From the NCBI RefSeq assembly GCF_027912535.1, contig NZ_CP115465.1, positions 1,716,001 through 1,780,000 of the forward strand: 64,000 nt of DNA, in the 5' to 3' direction. The notes beneath the pieces were generated by a model. The model did not search any database and was not told the origin of the DNA. It saw only the letters and a list, made by a program, of their open reading frames with translations. Position 1 is the stretch's first letter. Each line of letters starts with the position of its first letter. This document shows, one piece after another, positions 39,780 through 48,820 of this stretch. The position numbers were made by a program, and so were the translations under genes. Source of the stretch: Brevundimonas sp. NIBR11. Its GTDB lineage: Bacteria > Pseudomonadota > Alphaproteobacteria > Caulobacterales > Caulobacteraceae.

Positions 39780-40270
39780 ACGCCGCCGGCTTTCCGCTCA
39801 AGGCCACAGCCGCCGCCGCTGGCAGCGCGACCTCTGTCGTGCCGAAGCCGGTATCGCCGCACACCAGCCTGTCAATCGCCTTTCCGCTCTCCAAGGTCGC
39901 CCAGCACGTCATTGATCGCGGACGCCTGATCGACGGATTCGGGGGAGGGAAACCGGCTGACGAAGGCGGCTTAGGCCTCGCGCCGGGGTACGATCGGGTC
40001 GGTCTGGACGGCGGCTCTGGCCAGCGCCATCTTCACCAGTCGCGCAGCCTCTCCGACCTTCACCTCGAACAGAGCGCTATTTACGTCTCTAGGCGGCAGG
40101 CGCTGCATGTTCGCCTCAGGCGAGAGCACCAGCACCTGGCGCCTGTCATCGCCCGAGGCCAATCGAGCGAGCACCGGCAAACGCCGCCCCTGGCTCTCCC
40201 GAGAGGGCGAAGCGTGATCGTAGGGCAGACAGTCCCAAGACGGGAGGACGAGCACCTCCCTCGGCGGCGA
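39780..40270 (-). pseudogene. mfd: Decayed mfd (transcription-repair coupling factor) remnant
   Basis: Two pieces of Mfd lie head to tail on the reverse strand. About 40270-39985 codes the N-terminal region (VLVLPSWDCLPYDHASPSRE, then MQRLPPRDVNSALFEVKVGE). After a TAA at 39973-39971 the frame continues with DQASAINDVLGDL. It then shifts frame near 39895 to SGKAIDRLVCGDTGFGTTEVA, helicase motif I. The Walker A lysine is lost (GFGTTE for the usual GFGKTE) and several hundred residues between the pieces are missing. It cannot make a working Mfd; a full copy presumably exists elsewhere. Confidence 0.8.
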
Positions 40271-40349
40271 AGGGCCATCAACCGGAAGAGCGGCGCCGGC
40301 CGGGTCCGAACCCGATGGGAATGTCATGCCCTGAACTCGCGAGAACAAA

Positions 40350-41156
40350 TCACGCTGGGCCGCCGCCCGGCTCGGCCTGCTTGCGATGCATCTCCGCCAG
40401 CGCCGTCTGCGGCATGACGGCGGCCGAGGCGGCCTGTAGCTTGTTCATCAGGCCTGCGACCACATCACCGTCGCCGCGCTTCATGGCGGCGTAGCCGATT
40501 TCGGCGACCTTGCCTGCGTCCATCTTCTTGCCCTGTCCGACGACGGTGTCGTCCATTCCGGCGCGGGAGAAGAACTCCGTGTCCGTGGGTCCCGGCATCA
40601 GGACCGTCACGCTCACGCCAGTGTCTTTCAATTCGTTGCGCAGGGCGAAGGAGAAGCTGTCCACGTAGGCCTTCGACGCATTGTAGACGGCCTGGAACGT
40701 GCCCGGCATCAGCCCCGCGATGGAGCCGGTCAGCAGAATCTGGCCCTTGCCTCGCGCCCGCATGTCCCGGCCCACGAGATGCAAGAGCCGCGTCGTGCCG
40801 GTGATGTTGGTGTTGATGACATGCAGAATGTCGTCGAAGCTCTGATCCAGGAAGGCCTGGCCCAGGCCGTGCCCAGCGTTGGCCGCCAAAACGTCCACGG
40901 GCCGTCCCGCGACGAGGTCGTACAGCGACCGAACCCCGGCATCGGTCGACAGGTCCGCCTGTAGGATCTCGACCTTCGCCCCGAGGCTTTCAAAGGCCTG
41001 TCCGGCTTCCGCGAGCGATGTGTCCGCCGCGACGACGAGGTCGAATCCATCGGCCGCCAAAAGCTTGGCCAGCTCGTAACCGATGCCGCTTGAGGCTCCG
41101 GTCACCAGGGCCAGAGGGCGCAGGGTGTCAGCAGGGGTCATCGTGGGATCGCTCAT
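40350..41156 (-). CDS. SDR-family oxidoreductase, 268 aa
   Basis: The classical SDR layout is visible: TGASSGIGYELAKLL for NAD(P) binding, LAANAGHG, the Ser of LLTGSIAGLMP and the YNASK catalytic pair, then MPGPTDTEFF. AAGGAG precedes ATG 41156. Substrate unknown. It is divergent from an SRPBCC gene, with back-to-back GGAAC boxes between them. Confidence 0.88.
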   Translation of the reverse strand: MSDPTMTPADTLRPLALVTGASSGIGYELAKLLAADGFDLVVAADTSLAEAGQAFESLGAKVEILQADLSTDAGVRSLYDLVAGRPVDVLAANAGHGLGQAFLDQSFDDILHVINTNITGTTRLLHLVGRDMRARGKGQILLTGSIAGLMPGTFQAVYNASKAYVDSFSFALRNELKDTGVSVTVLMPGPTDTEFFSRAGMDDTVVGQGKKMDAGKVAEIGYAAMKRGDGDVVAGLMNKLQAASAAVMPQTALAEMHRKQAEPGGGPA

Positions 41157-41202
41157 GTTTCAGCTCCTTGAGATGGGCTGAGAATGCCACTCCCGGCCCG
41201 AT

Positions 41203-41215
41203 GTTCCGGCGGAAC
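41203..41215. promoter_or_regulatory. Back-to-back GGAAC boxes between divergent genes
   Basis: GTTCC at 41203-41207 and GGAAC at 41211-41215 form a palindrome around GGC. They could be -35 elements of two divergent stress-sigma promoters. The matching -10 boxes are imperfect (GTC after 15 nt rightward, ATT after 17 nt leftward), so this is tentative. Confidence 0.3.
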
Positions 41216-41266
41216 AACAAGGGTGTGAGCGTCTTCTGCAAGTAACGGCCCTGAGGAGCTAACCCT

Positions 41267-41836
41267 ATGTCTGATAACCGACTTTCGACAGATGCAGACG
41301 TTGCATCGCCTGCTTTCGTGAACAAGAACAACGTGGAAGGAGACTACGATTCTTCAAGCATCCGGGCTGCGATGATCAACCGTCCCCGCGAGGAACTGTA
41401 CGCCTATTGGCGCGACTTCTCGAACCTTCCGACCTTCATGGAGAACGTCAAAGCCGTGGTCGATCTGGGCGCCGGCCGTACAGAGTGGACCATCGCCGGC
41501 CCGGGCGGCGCCGATGTCCAACTGACGTCGGAAATCACCGAAGACATTCCCGGCGAGAAGATCGCCTGGACGTCCAGCGACGGATCCGATGTCGATCACG
41601 AGGGCTGGATCGAGTTCAAGGACAACGCCTTCGGTCGCGGCACCGAGACGAGAATCTTCATCAGCTACGATCCGCCGGCGGGTGCGGTCGGCAAGGTCGT
41701 CGCCAAGGTGCTTCAGCGCGAGCCCCGCGTGCAGGCCCGGCGCGAGCTGCGACGCTTCAAACAGCTCATGGAAACGGGAGAAATCTCAACCTCCAAGGCG
41801 CCTGACGCCGCGCCTCGCGGCGACCGCCATTTCTGA
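41267..41836 (+). CDS. SRPBCC-family (polyketide cyclase/dehydrase-like) protein
   Basis: 189 residues. The START-like fold shows [20 protein letters not shown] at the start of the domain, [18 protein letters not shown] in the middle, and a C-terminal helix ([16 protein letters not shown]). GAGGAG precedes ATG 41267. This group (COG5637-like) is often near alcohol dehydrogenase and stress genes, as here. Ligand unknown. Confidence 0.85.
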   Translation: MSDNRLSTDADVASPAFVNKNNVEGDYDSSSIRAAMINRPREELYAYWRDFSNLPTFMENVKAVVDLGAGRTEWTIAGPGGADVQLTSEITEDIPGEKIAWTSSDGSDVDHEGWIEFKDNAFGRGTETRIFISYDPPAGAVGKVVAKVLQREPRVQARRELRRFKQLMETGEISTSKAPDAAPRGDRHF

Positions 41837-41877
41837 CCCCGGCTCCGGCCTCCCCCTTATCTGAAGACGAGACCCCC

Positions 41878-43056
41878 ATGCGCGCATTGACCTGGCACGG
41901 CAAACACAACGTTCAGGTGGACACGGTCCCCGACCCCCAGATCGTCAACCCCAGAGACGCGATCATCAAGATCACCGCGACCGCCATCTGCGGCTCTGAT
42001 CTGCACCTCTACGACAGCATGATCCCCGGCATGTCGAACGGCGACATCCTGGGTCACGAGTTCATGGGCGTCGTCGAGGAGGTCGGACCCGCGAACACGA
42101 CGCTGAAGCGCGGCGACAGGGTCGTGGTCCCCTTCGTCATCGCCTGCGGAAAATGCTTCTTCTGCGATCACAAGATGCCGGCGGCCTGTGACAACTCGAA
42201 CCCGGCCGAGAAGGCCGATGCGTCCGAGATCGCCTATGGCTATTCCATGCCGGGGGCCTTTGGTTATTCGCACCTGACGGGCGGCTACGCCGGCGGCCAG
42301 GCCGAATACGCCCGGGTCCCCTACTCCGACTATGGCCCGATCAAGATCCCCGACGGAATCGAGGACGAGCGGGTGCTGTTCCTCTCCGACATCTTCCCGA
42401 CCGGCTGGATGGCGGCCGAGAACTGCCAGATCCAGCCCGGGGACACCGTCGCCATCTGGGGGTGCGGACCCGTCGGCCTGTTCGCGATCAAGAGCGCCAT
42501 CCTCCAGGGCGCCGGCCGGGTCATCGCCATCGACCATCATCCGCGCCGCCTTGAACTGGCGAAACAGAACGGGGCCGAGGTCCTGAACTACCATGAGGTC
42601 AAGGTGCGCGAGGCCCTGATGGAGATGACGGCCGGCATCGGCCCAGACAGCTGCATCGACGCCGTCGGCATGGAGGCCCACGGCTTCTCGCCCGACAACA
42701 TCGTGGATGCCATCAAGCAGGAGACCAAGATCCTGGGCACGGATCGTCCCCACGTCCTGCGGGAGACGATCATGGCGGTGCGCAAGGGCGGCACGGTTTC
42801 GGTCCCCGGCGTGTACGGCGGCTTCGCCGACAAATGGCCGATCGGCGCCTTCATGGAGAAGGGGCTGACGCTCAAGACCGGCCAGACGCACGTTCAGAAC
42901 TATCTGCCGGATCTGCTGCAGCTGATCCTGGACGGCAAGATCGACACGACCGATTTGATCTCGCACCGGCTGCCGCTCGAACAGGCCGCCGACGGCTACA
43001 AGAACTTCAAGGAAAACCAGAACGAATGGACCAAGGTGGTCCTGCTTCCTCACTGA
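41878..43056 (+). CDS. Zinc-dependent alcohol dehydrogenase, formaldehyde dehydrogenase-like
   Basis: 392 residues. The catalytic zinc ligands lie in ICGSDLHLY and GHEFMG. The structural zinc cluster is [15 protein letters not shown], and the nucleotide-binding turn is [10 protein letters not shown]. The length and internal insert fit the glutathione-independent formaldehyde dehydrogenase-like branch of MDR enzymes. The true substrate is unknown. It follows the SRPBCC gene by 41 bp and may be co-transcribed with it. Confidence 0.9.
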   Translation: MRALTWHGKHNVQVDTVPDPQIVNPRDAIIKITATAICGSDLHLYDSMIPGMSNGDILGHEFMGVVEEVGPANTTLKRGDRVVVPFVIACGKCFFCDHKMPAACDNSNPAEKADASEIAYGYSMPGAFGYSHLTGGYAGGQAEYARVPYSDYGPIKIPDGIEDERVLFLSDIFPTGWMAAENCQIQPGDTVAIWGCGPVGLFAIKSAILQGAGRVIAIDHHPRRLELAKQNGAEVLNYHEVKVREALMEMTAGIGPDSCIDAVGMEAHGFSPDNIVDAIKQETKILGTDRPHVLRETIMAVRKGGTVSVPGVYGGFADKWPIGAFMEKGLTLKTGQTHVQNYLPDLLQLILDGKIDTTDLISHRLPLEQAADGYKNFKENQNEWTKVVLLPH

Positions 43057-43062
43057 CCCCGC

Positions 43063-43094
43063 TGACGCGGCGTCGTTCTGACGAGGCCGCGTCA
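43063..43094. promoter_or_regulatory. 9-bp hairpin between dehydrogenase and small gene
   Basis: TGACGCGGC (43063-43071) pairs with GCCGCGTCA (43086-43094), loop 14 nt. No T-run follows, so it may be a weak terminator, attenuator or processing site. The 61-aa gene starts 20 bp later. Confidence 0.45.
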
Positions 43095-43114
43095 TTCTCA
43101 AACCGGAGACTGAC

Positions 43115-43300
43115 ATGAGCGACACGAACCCCAATCCCGCGACACCCAACGATGATCCCAAGGACGCCAACGGCTCGGGCGTTCTGCGGCCCGACCAGGG
43201 CGGCACGACCCAGCCGGGCCAAAAGCCGGAAGGTCCGGCAAGTGGCGGCGAGGGCGCAGCCGGCGCCGGCGGCCCCGACGGCTTCGGGACCGGCAAGTGA
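43115..43300 (+). CDS. Small disordered protein, 61 aa
   Basis: CGGAGA precedes ATG 43115. Composition is mainly Gly, Pro, Asp, Asn and Ala (DGFGTGK at the end), without hydrophobic core residues, so it is probably disordered. Its stop overlaps the next start (TGATG). Confidence 0.6.
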   Translation: MSDTNPNPATPNDDPKDANGSGVLRPDQGGTTQPGQKPEGPASGGEGAAGAGGPDGFGTGK

Positions 43301-43554
43301 TGCGGTTCTTCAAGGTCGTTCTGGCCCACGAAGGTCAGACCCGCGAGGTGCGTGTCCCGTCCCTGACGGGTGTGCAGGCGGGCGACGCCGCCGCCTCCCT
43401 TGCCCGGCCCGGCGAAGCCATTCAGTCCATCGAGGAGGTCGAGGACGACGGCCTCCAGCAGGTCGACGGACCGCCACCCAAGTCGCAGGCGGCTGAGCTG
43501 GCTTCCGTCACACCCGGTGCGGCGGCAGCTCCCGCGCCTCCGGAAACACGCTGA
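43300..43554 (+). CDS. Small protein, 84 aa, unknown
   Basis: Starts MRFFKVVLAHEGQTREVRV, a small beta/alpha unit (DAAASLARPGEAIQSIEEVE), then a Pro/Ala-rich tail. It is coupled to the 61-aa gene and converges on xth. No known domain. Confidence 0.6.
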   Translation: MRFFKVVLAHEGQTREVRVPSLTGVQAGDAAASLARPGEAIQSIEEVEDDGLQQVDGPPPKSQAAELASVTPGAAAAPAPPETR

Positions 43555-43598
43555 AGGCGTTGCCGAGGGCGGCGTTGTCGATGTCGTCTGCCCCGCCG

Positions 43599-44411
43599 TC
43601 ACGACGCGCGCGGCGTGGCCCTCCTTCGCGACGCAATGGGCGCCTTTAACTCGATCCAGACCGGGGCATGGTCGCTCGTCTTGTCCCAGCCGCGAACATG
43701 GCGATCCACCCCGCCGCTCTTGAGCCGTTTCTTGAGTGACGGGCTGAGCAGAATGTGATCGATCCGCAGGCCGGCATCGCGAACGAAGGCGTTCCGGAAG
43801 TAGTCCCAGAAGGTGTAGATGCGCGCCGTCGGGTGCAGGGTTCGGATCCCGTCGGTCCAGCCCTGCGCCACCAGCCCAGAAAACGCATCGCGCACCTCGG
43901 GCCGAAACAGGGCGTCGTCCAACCACCGCTCGGGCTTGTAGACATCCAACTCGGTCGGCATCACGTTGAAGTCGCCGATGAGAACCACCGGCGCACCGGT
44001 CGCGAGTAGACTGGCCGCATGGGCGGTCAGGGCCTCGAACCACCGCATCTTGTAGTCGAACTTGGGTCCGGGCGTCGGATTGCCGTTGGGCAGGTAGAGG
44101 CAGCCGATCAGCACGCCGTTGACGGCCGCCTCGATGTAGCGGCTCTGGCTCGGGTCCGGGTCGTGGGGCAAACCGCGCCGCGTCCCATGGATGTCGCGGC
44201 CCCGCGCGAGGATGGCCACGCCGTTCCAGCTTTTCTGACCGTGCCAGTAGGCCGTGTACCCCGCCGCTTCGAGAGCAGCCTTGGGAAACTTCTCCTGCGG
44301 CGCCTTCAGCTCCTGCAGGCAGACGATGTCGGGCTGCGTCTCCTCCAGCCACCGCAGAAGGACGGCGAGGCGACCATTCACGCCGTTCACGTTGTAGGTC
44401 GCGATTCTCAC
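43599..44411 (-). CDS. xth: Exodeoxyribonuclease III (AP endonuclease)
   Basis: 270 residues with the exonuclease III motifs: ATYNVNGVNGRL, IVCLQELKAPQE with the metal-binding Glu, VLIGDFNVMPTE, RIDHILLSP, and SDHAPVW with the catalytic His. It cuts at abasic sites and removes 3' blocking groups in base-excision repair. It is the last gene of a leftward operon with TIGR02587/TIGR02588 under a likely stress promoter. Chromosomes often carry a second copy, and this may be the stress-linked paralogue (inference). Confidence 0.93.
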   Translation of the reverse strand: MRIATYNVNGVNGRLAVLLRWLEETQPDIVCLQELKAPQEKFPKAALEAAGYTAYWHGQKSWNGVAILARGRDIHGTRRGLPHDPDPSQSRYIEAAVNGVLIGCLYLPNGNPTPGPKFDYKMRWFEALTAHAASLLATGAPVVLIGDFNVMPTELDVYKPERWLDDALFRPEVRDAFSGLVAQGWTDGIRTLHPTARIYTFWDYFRNAFVRDAGLRIDHILLSPSLKKRLKSGGVDRHVRGWDKTSDHAPVWIELKAPIASRRRATPRAS

Positions 44412-44412
44412 C

Positions 44413-44814
44413 TCACGGCCGTGTCCAGCCCGTCGCCGCCAGATCGACGGGAGACGACCCGATCGCTCGGGGCAGGCTCACACTAGCGGTCTTGCGACTA
44501 TGGCCGGGCACGAAGTCGAGCGTTACCGAGGCGGTCTCGCCGTTCATCGCAGTCGCTTCGACCTCCACGGCCGCCGCTGTCCGGTCGCCCGTGTTTCTGA
44601 CCGCGATATCGAGAACGATGCGGTCGCCGACCGCGCTGCGCCCCGCCTCAGTCACTTCGAACGTCGGAGGCGTCGCTGGACCAAGCGCGCCATGAAGCAC
44701 GACCCCGAGCGCCCCGAACAGCAGCGCGGCCCCCAGCCCGGCCATGACAATCTGCAGGAGGCGTTCGTTTCGGGACAGCGTCGGACCGCTGGCCTTGGAG
44801 GTTTTTCGCGCCAT
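44413..44814 (-). CDS. TIGR02588-family membrane-anchored protein
   Basis: 133 residues from the ATG at 44814, which overlaps the TIGR02587 stop (ATGA). One membrane helix (LLQIVMAGLGAALLFGALGV) is followed by a periplasmic-type beta domain (DRIVLDIAVRNTGDRTAAAV). Pairing with a TIGR02587 protein is the defining context for this family. Function unknown. Confidence 0.85.
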   Translation of the reverse strand: MARKTSKASGPTLSRNERLLQIVMAGLGAALLFGALGVVLHGALGPATPPTFEVTEAGRSAVGDRIVLDIAVRNTGDRTAAAVEVEATAMNGETASVTLDFVPGHSRKTASVSLPRAIGSSPVDLAATGWTRP

Positions 44815-45626
44815 CAGACCACCAGCCGGGCAAGCGCCGCCCCGAGCGCGGCCGGGAAGGCGAGCACCACCACCGCCGCGATCATCTCGCCCGCCGACAG
44901 CCCGTCGAACCGGCCGAAGGACCACAGCACATAGGCGCTGACGATCATGGCGATCGCATAGCCAGGCAAGGTGAAGTCGAAGAAGGCCTGCCGGGCGTTC
45001 TCGTGCGCCTCCTGACCCGCAAAGCCGAGGCGGAAGACGACCAGATGCAGGGTCAGCAGGGTGGCGATGATCAGAAGAGCCGAATGCCAGGGCGTCATCA
45101 GGAAGCCGATCAGGATCATCTCCTCGGTCGGAGCCACGTTGAACGCGAGAAACAGAGCGCCCGCCGTCATCAGGAACAACTCGCCGCGATAGGTCGCTGA
45201 CGCCTCGTTATCCCCTGAGCCTTCGCCGCCCTGTCCTGCAAACTGCTTCCTGGCGAGGACCGCCCCCATGGCGGCCGGGACGCCCTGCAAGGCCACCATG
45301 CCGACGTTGGCTTCGAAAGGCTTGTGTGGACCGATCAGACCGAAGACGGCCATCGCGACGGCCGAGATCACAAAGCCGACCGCGAGTGCGGCGAAAGCGT
45401 CCATCATATCGTCCCGCCGGCTCTTCGTTCTACGGAAGCCCGCGTAGTAGGTCAGACCGTAGATCAGCGGCAAACCCAGGCAGAGGAAAAGCGCCAGACG
45501 CCAGGCCGGCATGTAGAAGCCCAGTTGCCACATCTCCATCGTCATCAGGAGCGGGAACCCGAACAGCAGCGCTCCGCCACAGGCGCGGCCAAGCCCCGAG
45601 GCGTAGGATTCCGACGTCACCGTCAC
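44814..45626 (-). CDS. TIGR02587-family integral membrane protein
   Basis: 270 residues with about seven hydrophobic helices. The family start is GGALLFGFPLLMTMEMW, with later VAPTEEMILIGFLMTPWH. It always occurs beside TIGR02588, as here. Role unknown. The start overlaps a 61-aa upstream frame. Confidence 0.88.
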   Translation of the reverse strand: MTVTSESYASGLGRACGGALLFGFPLLMTMEMWQLGFYMPAWRLALFLCLGLPLIYGLTYYAGFRRTKSRRDDMMDAFAALAVGFVISAVAMAVFGLIGPHKPFEANVGMVALQGVPAAMGAVLARKQFAGQGGEGSGDNEASATYRGELFLMTAGALFLAFNVAPTEEMILIGFLMTPWHSALLIIATLLTLHLVVFRLGFAGQEAHENARQAFFDFTLPGYAIAMIVSAYVLWSFGRFDGLSAGEMIAAVVVLAFPAALGAALARLVV

Positions 45627-45808
45627 GCTGAAAGCTCATCACGGCCTCTGCGCCGCAGTGCGATATCTGCGAAGACAGCCCCTGGAAAAAAATGAGATCC
45701 ACTCGACCGATCCGCCGAGGCCCGGATCTGGCCGGGCACGATCGTGACGCTCGCTTCGCTGCACGCCGACTTGCGCACTGGTGGAGTGTCGTCGGGGCTA
45801 TGGCCCAT
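45623..45808 (-). CDS. Possible 61-aa leader gene of the TIGR02587 operon
   Basis: ATG 45808 follows GGGGGCG and lies about 30 bp past the -10 of a strong GGAAC-N16-CGTT promoter. Its stop overlaps the TIGR02587 start (ATGA). The product (MGHSPDDTPPVRKSACSEAS at the start) has no recognisable domain. Placement supports it, composition is neutral. Confidence 0.4.
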   Translation of the reverse strand: MGHSPDDTPPVRKSACSEASVTIVPGQIRASADRSSGSHFFPGAVFADIALRRRGRDELSA

Positions 45809-45837
45809 CGTATCGCCCCCGTTCTTTGTTAGCGGCT

Positions 45838-45862
45838 AACGCTGGGTCTTCGCCGCCGTTCC
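45838..45862 (-). promoter_or_regulatory. Stress-sigma (EcfG-type) promoter of the TIGR02587-xth operon
   Basis: On the reverse strand GGAAC (45862-45858), 16 nt, CGTT (45841-45838): an exact match to the alphaproteobacterial general stress consensus. It lies in the 45627-45997 gap, otherwise occupied only by the possible 61-aa gene and the divergent DUF4129 start region. Confidence 0.7.
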
Positions 45863-45997
45863 CGCGTGGTGAGTCCGACAGTCGCGGAGCGGCCTAAACG
45901 CCCGAATCTCGCTGTCGGACAGCTAGGCTCGGGCGCAGTCGGGCAGCGGATCCCTGATGCAGCCCGAGGTTGACGCACCGCGTGACCCCGCTATGGC

Positions 45998-46654
45998 TTG
46001 CGGGTGCTCCTGACCGCCCGCCTCCCCGTGCAGCAGAACACCGACCCGGCGCCTGACACGCTGGCGCAGGCGCATTCCAGGCTCATCGCCGACGACCGGC
46101 TGCAGTTCGACCGCACCGGCTTCACGCCGCCGGAGGTCCCAGGCTGGCTGAACTGGGTCGGCGAGGCCCTGCGTGCGATCGCGCCTCTGCTGGAGATCGT
46201 CTTCTGGGTAGGACTGGCCGTGGTCGTCGCGATGATCGCCTGGTTCATCGTCCGCGAGATCCTGCGTCTGCGCATGCCGCGCTCGAAGGCCGAGGCGGTC
46301 GTCGCGGTCGACCAATCGGAATGGCGACCGGACGAGGCGACCGCGCGCAATCTGCTGGCTGGCGCCGACGATCTGGCGGCAGAGGGACGCTACGCCGAGG
46401 CAGCGCACCTGTTGCTGATGCGTAGCGTCGAGGACATCGAGAAGCGCGCGCCCCGGGCCATCAAGGTTTCCCTGACGACGCGCGAGATCGCCGGGACCTC
46501 GTCCCTGCCCGAGGCCGCCCGTCCGGCCTTCGTCCACATCGCCCAGGTGGTGGAGCGCAGCCTGTTCGGCGGCCGCCCCGTCGACGCCCGCGATTTCGCC
46601 GACTGCCGACGCGCCTATGAGGACTTCGCCCTGCCCGCCGGATGGCGGTCATGA
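45998..46654 (+). CDS. DUF4129-domain membrane protein
   Basis: About 218 residues. A membrane helix (LEIVFWVGLAVVVAMIAWFI) follows an N-terminal periplasmic segment. The cytoplasmic C-terminal part has EGRYAEAAHLLLMRSVEDIE, the DUF4129 signature seen in MoxR operons. The start is TTG 45998 or GTG 46004; no ATG fits. First gene of a six-gene operon. Confidence 0.82.
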   Translation: MRVLLTARLPVQQNTDPAPDTLAQAHSRLIADDRLQFDRTGFTPPEVPGWLNWVGEALRAIAPLLEIVFWVGLAVVVAMIAWFIVREILRLRMPRSKAEAVVAVDQSEWRPDEATARNLLAGADDLAAEGRYAEAAHLLLMRSVEDIEKRAPRAIKVSLTTREIAGTSSLPEAARPAFVHIAQVVERSLFGGRPVDARDFADCRRAYEDFALPAGWRS

Positions 46655-47877
46655 GTCTGCCGACAAGGGGAAGCAGCGCCTTCTCGCCGCTGACCGTGAT
46701 CGTGGTCCTGATCGTCGGGGTCGTCGCCCTGGCCGGGCTTGGGGTTCTGTCCGCCTATGCGCCGGAGCTCAAGTCGGGCGACGACGGCGAGGCCCACGCC
46801 CTGTCACGCTCCTTGATCGGCTACGCCGCCCTGCCCCGTCTGCTGCGGGCGACAGGGACGCCGGTCGTGCTCAGTCGCGGACCTCTGGGATACGGCGCGA
46901 TCGACAGCCTTTTGATCCTGACCCCGACAGTCGGAACGCCGCCCGAGCGGATCGAGGACATTCGGCACGAGGGTTCGGTCCTCGTCGTCCTGCCCAAATG
47001 GAGCCACGCCCCGCTGCCCGATCACAAGGGGTGGGTCTCCACCCTCGGCGTGGTTTCGCCGGAACAGGCGCTGTCGGTGCTGCCGGATGAGGTCCGGAGC
47101 GGCACGACCCTGTCCGATGCCACCGGCAGCCGTCGTGTTCTGCTGCGACGCGCCGGCGATACGCCTCTCACCGACGAGCCCGTCGTCATCGACACCCACC
47201 GCACGCTCGGCGGCCCGCAGTGGATGGCGGTCATCACCGACGACGAGGGCAGGACGGTCCTGGCCGCCCATCGAGAGACCGGCCTCTATGTGCTGGCGGA
47301 CGCCGACCTTCTGAACACGCAGGGCCTCAAATCCCTTGCGGGAGCGCGCACGGCGATCGCGATGCTGGACGCCCTGCGCGCGCCCGACGGACCGGTCGTG
47401 TTCGACCTCACGCTGCATGGCTTCCAGCGCACCCGCAACCTCGGCCGGTTGCTGCTGGAGCCGCCGCTGCTCGGCATGACCCTGGTGCTGCTGGCGCTGA
47501 CGCTCCTGGCCGGCTGGCAGGCGGCGGTTCGCTACGGCCCGGCGCGCCGGAACCGCCGCGTCGTCGCTCTGGGCAAGCGCGCCCTCGCCGACAATACCGC
47601 AGCCCTCGTCCGCATGGCGAAGCGTGAACATCACATGGGCGCGCCCTACGCCCGTCTCGTCCGGGCCGCCGTCGCCCGCGCGATCGGAGCGCCGCGCGAT
47701 CTGGCCGGAGACGCCCTCGACGCCTTTCTCGACCGGGTCGGCGTCCTCGCCGGCGTAAGCAAGCCCTACACCGCCCTGGCGATGAACGCCCAGGCCGCCA
47801 AGACCCGGGGCGACCTGATCCGCGTCGCCCGTGACCTCCACCGCTGGACCCAGGAGATGACCCGTGCACGTCAATGA
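46651..47877 (+). CDS. DUF4350-domain membrane protein
   Basis: 408 residues from ATG 46651 (ATGA overlap). An N-terminal helix (LTVIVVLIVGVVALAGLGVL) precedes a periplasmic domain with SLLILTPTVGTPPERIED and a second helix near residue 275 (MTLVLLALTLLAGW). A cytoplasmic tail of about 120 residues follows. DUF4350 proteins accompany MoxR AAA+ ATPases. Confidence 0.82.
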   Translation: MSLPTRGSSAFSPLTVIVVLIVGVVALAGLGVLSAYAPELKSGDDGEAHALSRSLIGYAALPRLLRATGTPVVLSRGPLGYGAIDSLLILTPTVGTPPERIEDIRHEGSVLVVLPKWSHAPLPDHKGWVSTLGVVSPEQALSVLPDEVRSGTTLSDATGSRRVLLRRAGDTPLTDEPVVIDTHRTLGGPQWMAVITDDEGRTVLAAHRETGLYVLADADLLNTQGLKSLAGARTAIAMLDALRAPDGPVVFDLTLHGFQRTRNLGRLLLEPPLLGMTLVLLALTLLAGWQAAVRYGPARRNRRVVALGKRALADNTAALVRMAKREHHMGAPYARLVRAAVARAIGAPRDLAGDALDAFLDRVGVLAGVSKPYTALAMNAQAAKTRGDLIRVARDLHRWTQEMTRARQ

Positions 47878-48820
47878 AGTGAAGACCGTCGCGGACCGCA
47901 TCCGCGCCGAGATCGGCAAGGCGGTGATCGGTCAGGACGGCGCGGTCGACCTGCTGCTGACCGCCCTGATGGCCGGCGGCCATGTCCTGCTGGAGGGTCC
48001 TCCCGGCACGGCGAAAACTCTGCTGGCACACAGCTTCGCGCGCAGCGTGGGCCTCGACTACGGCCGCATCCAGTTTACGCCCGACCTGATGCCCGGTGAC
48101 ATCATCGGGTCCAACCTGTTCAACTTCCAGACGTCCAGCTTCACCCTCACGCGTGGCCCGATCTTCTGCGAGCTGCTGCTGGCCGACGAGATCAACCGCA
48201 CCCCGCCGAAGACCCAGGCAGCCCTGCTCGAGGCCATGCAGGAGCGTCAGATCACCATCGACGGACAGCCGCACGCGCTCGGTGACCGCTTCATCGTCGT
48301 CGCCACCCAGAACCCGATCGAGCAGCAGGGCACCTATCCTCTGCCCGAGGCCCAGTTGGACCGGTTCCTGTTCAAACACGTCCTGTCCTATCCGACGATC
48401 GAACAGGAGCGCGCCATCATCGCCGCCCAGGGCGCGCGGACCGGCCAGATGGATCCCGTCTCGCTCGGAGTCGAGATCGTCGCCGACGGGGCGACCATCG
48501 ATGCGGCGGGCCAGACCGTGGCCGGGGTCCGGCTGACCGACGAGGTCGTCGCCTATGTCGCCGACCTGATCCGGGCGACGCGAGACTCCGCCGACGTCGA
48601 GACCGGCGCCTCGCCGCGCGCCGGGGCCATGCTGGCCGCCGCCGCCCGAGCCCGCGCCGCGCTGGACGGCCGCGACTATGTCATCCCCGACGACGTGAAG
48701 ATCCTCGCCGTCCCGGCCCTGCGTCACCGTCTGGTCCTTTCGCCGGCGGCCGAGATCGAAGGGCGTCGCGTGGATCAGGTCCTGACCGGTCTGGTCGAGC
48801 GAGTGGCCGCACCCCGGTGA
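47864..48820 (+). CDS. MoxR-family AAA+ ATPase
   Basis: 318 residues from GTG 47864, overlapping DUF4350 by 14 nt. Walker A is [13 protein letters not shown], Walker [21 protein letters not shown], and sensor 1 [20 protein letters not shown]. MoxR ATPases act with vWA-like partners, here the DUF58 protein, as chaperones for envelope or metal-loading processes. The client in this operon is unknown. Confidence 0.93.
   Translation: MHVNEVKTVADRIRAEIGKAVIGQDGAVDLLLTALMAGGHVLLEGPPGTAKTLLAHSFARSVGLDYGRIQFTPDLMPGDIIGSNLFNFQTSSFTLTRGPIFCELLLADEINRTPPKTQAALLEAMQERQITIDGQPHALGDRFIVVATQNPIEQQGTYPLPEAQLDRFLFKHVLSYPTIEQERAIIAAQGARTGQMDPVSLGVEIVADGATIDAAGQTVAGVRLTDEVVAYVADLIRATRDSADVETGASPRAGAMLAAAARARAALDGRDYVIPDDVKILAVPALRHRLVLSPAAEIEGRRVDQVLTGLVERVAAPR

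Noticed and set aside
41857..44352. An 831-codon open frame on the reverse strand
   Set aside because: It is antisense to the clear alcohol dehydrogenase, the two small genes and (in another frame) xth. The product is Gly/Asp/Arg-rich without domain character, a common artefact of GC-rich DNA.
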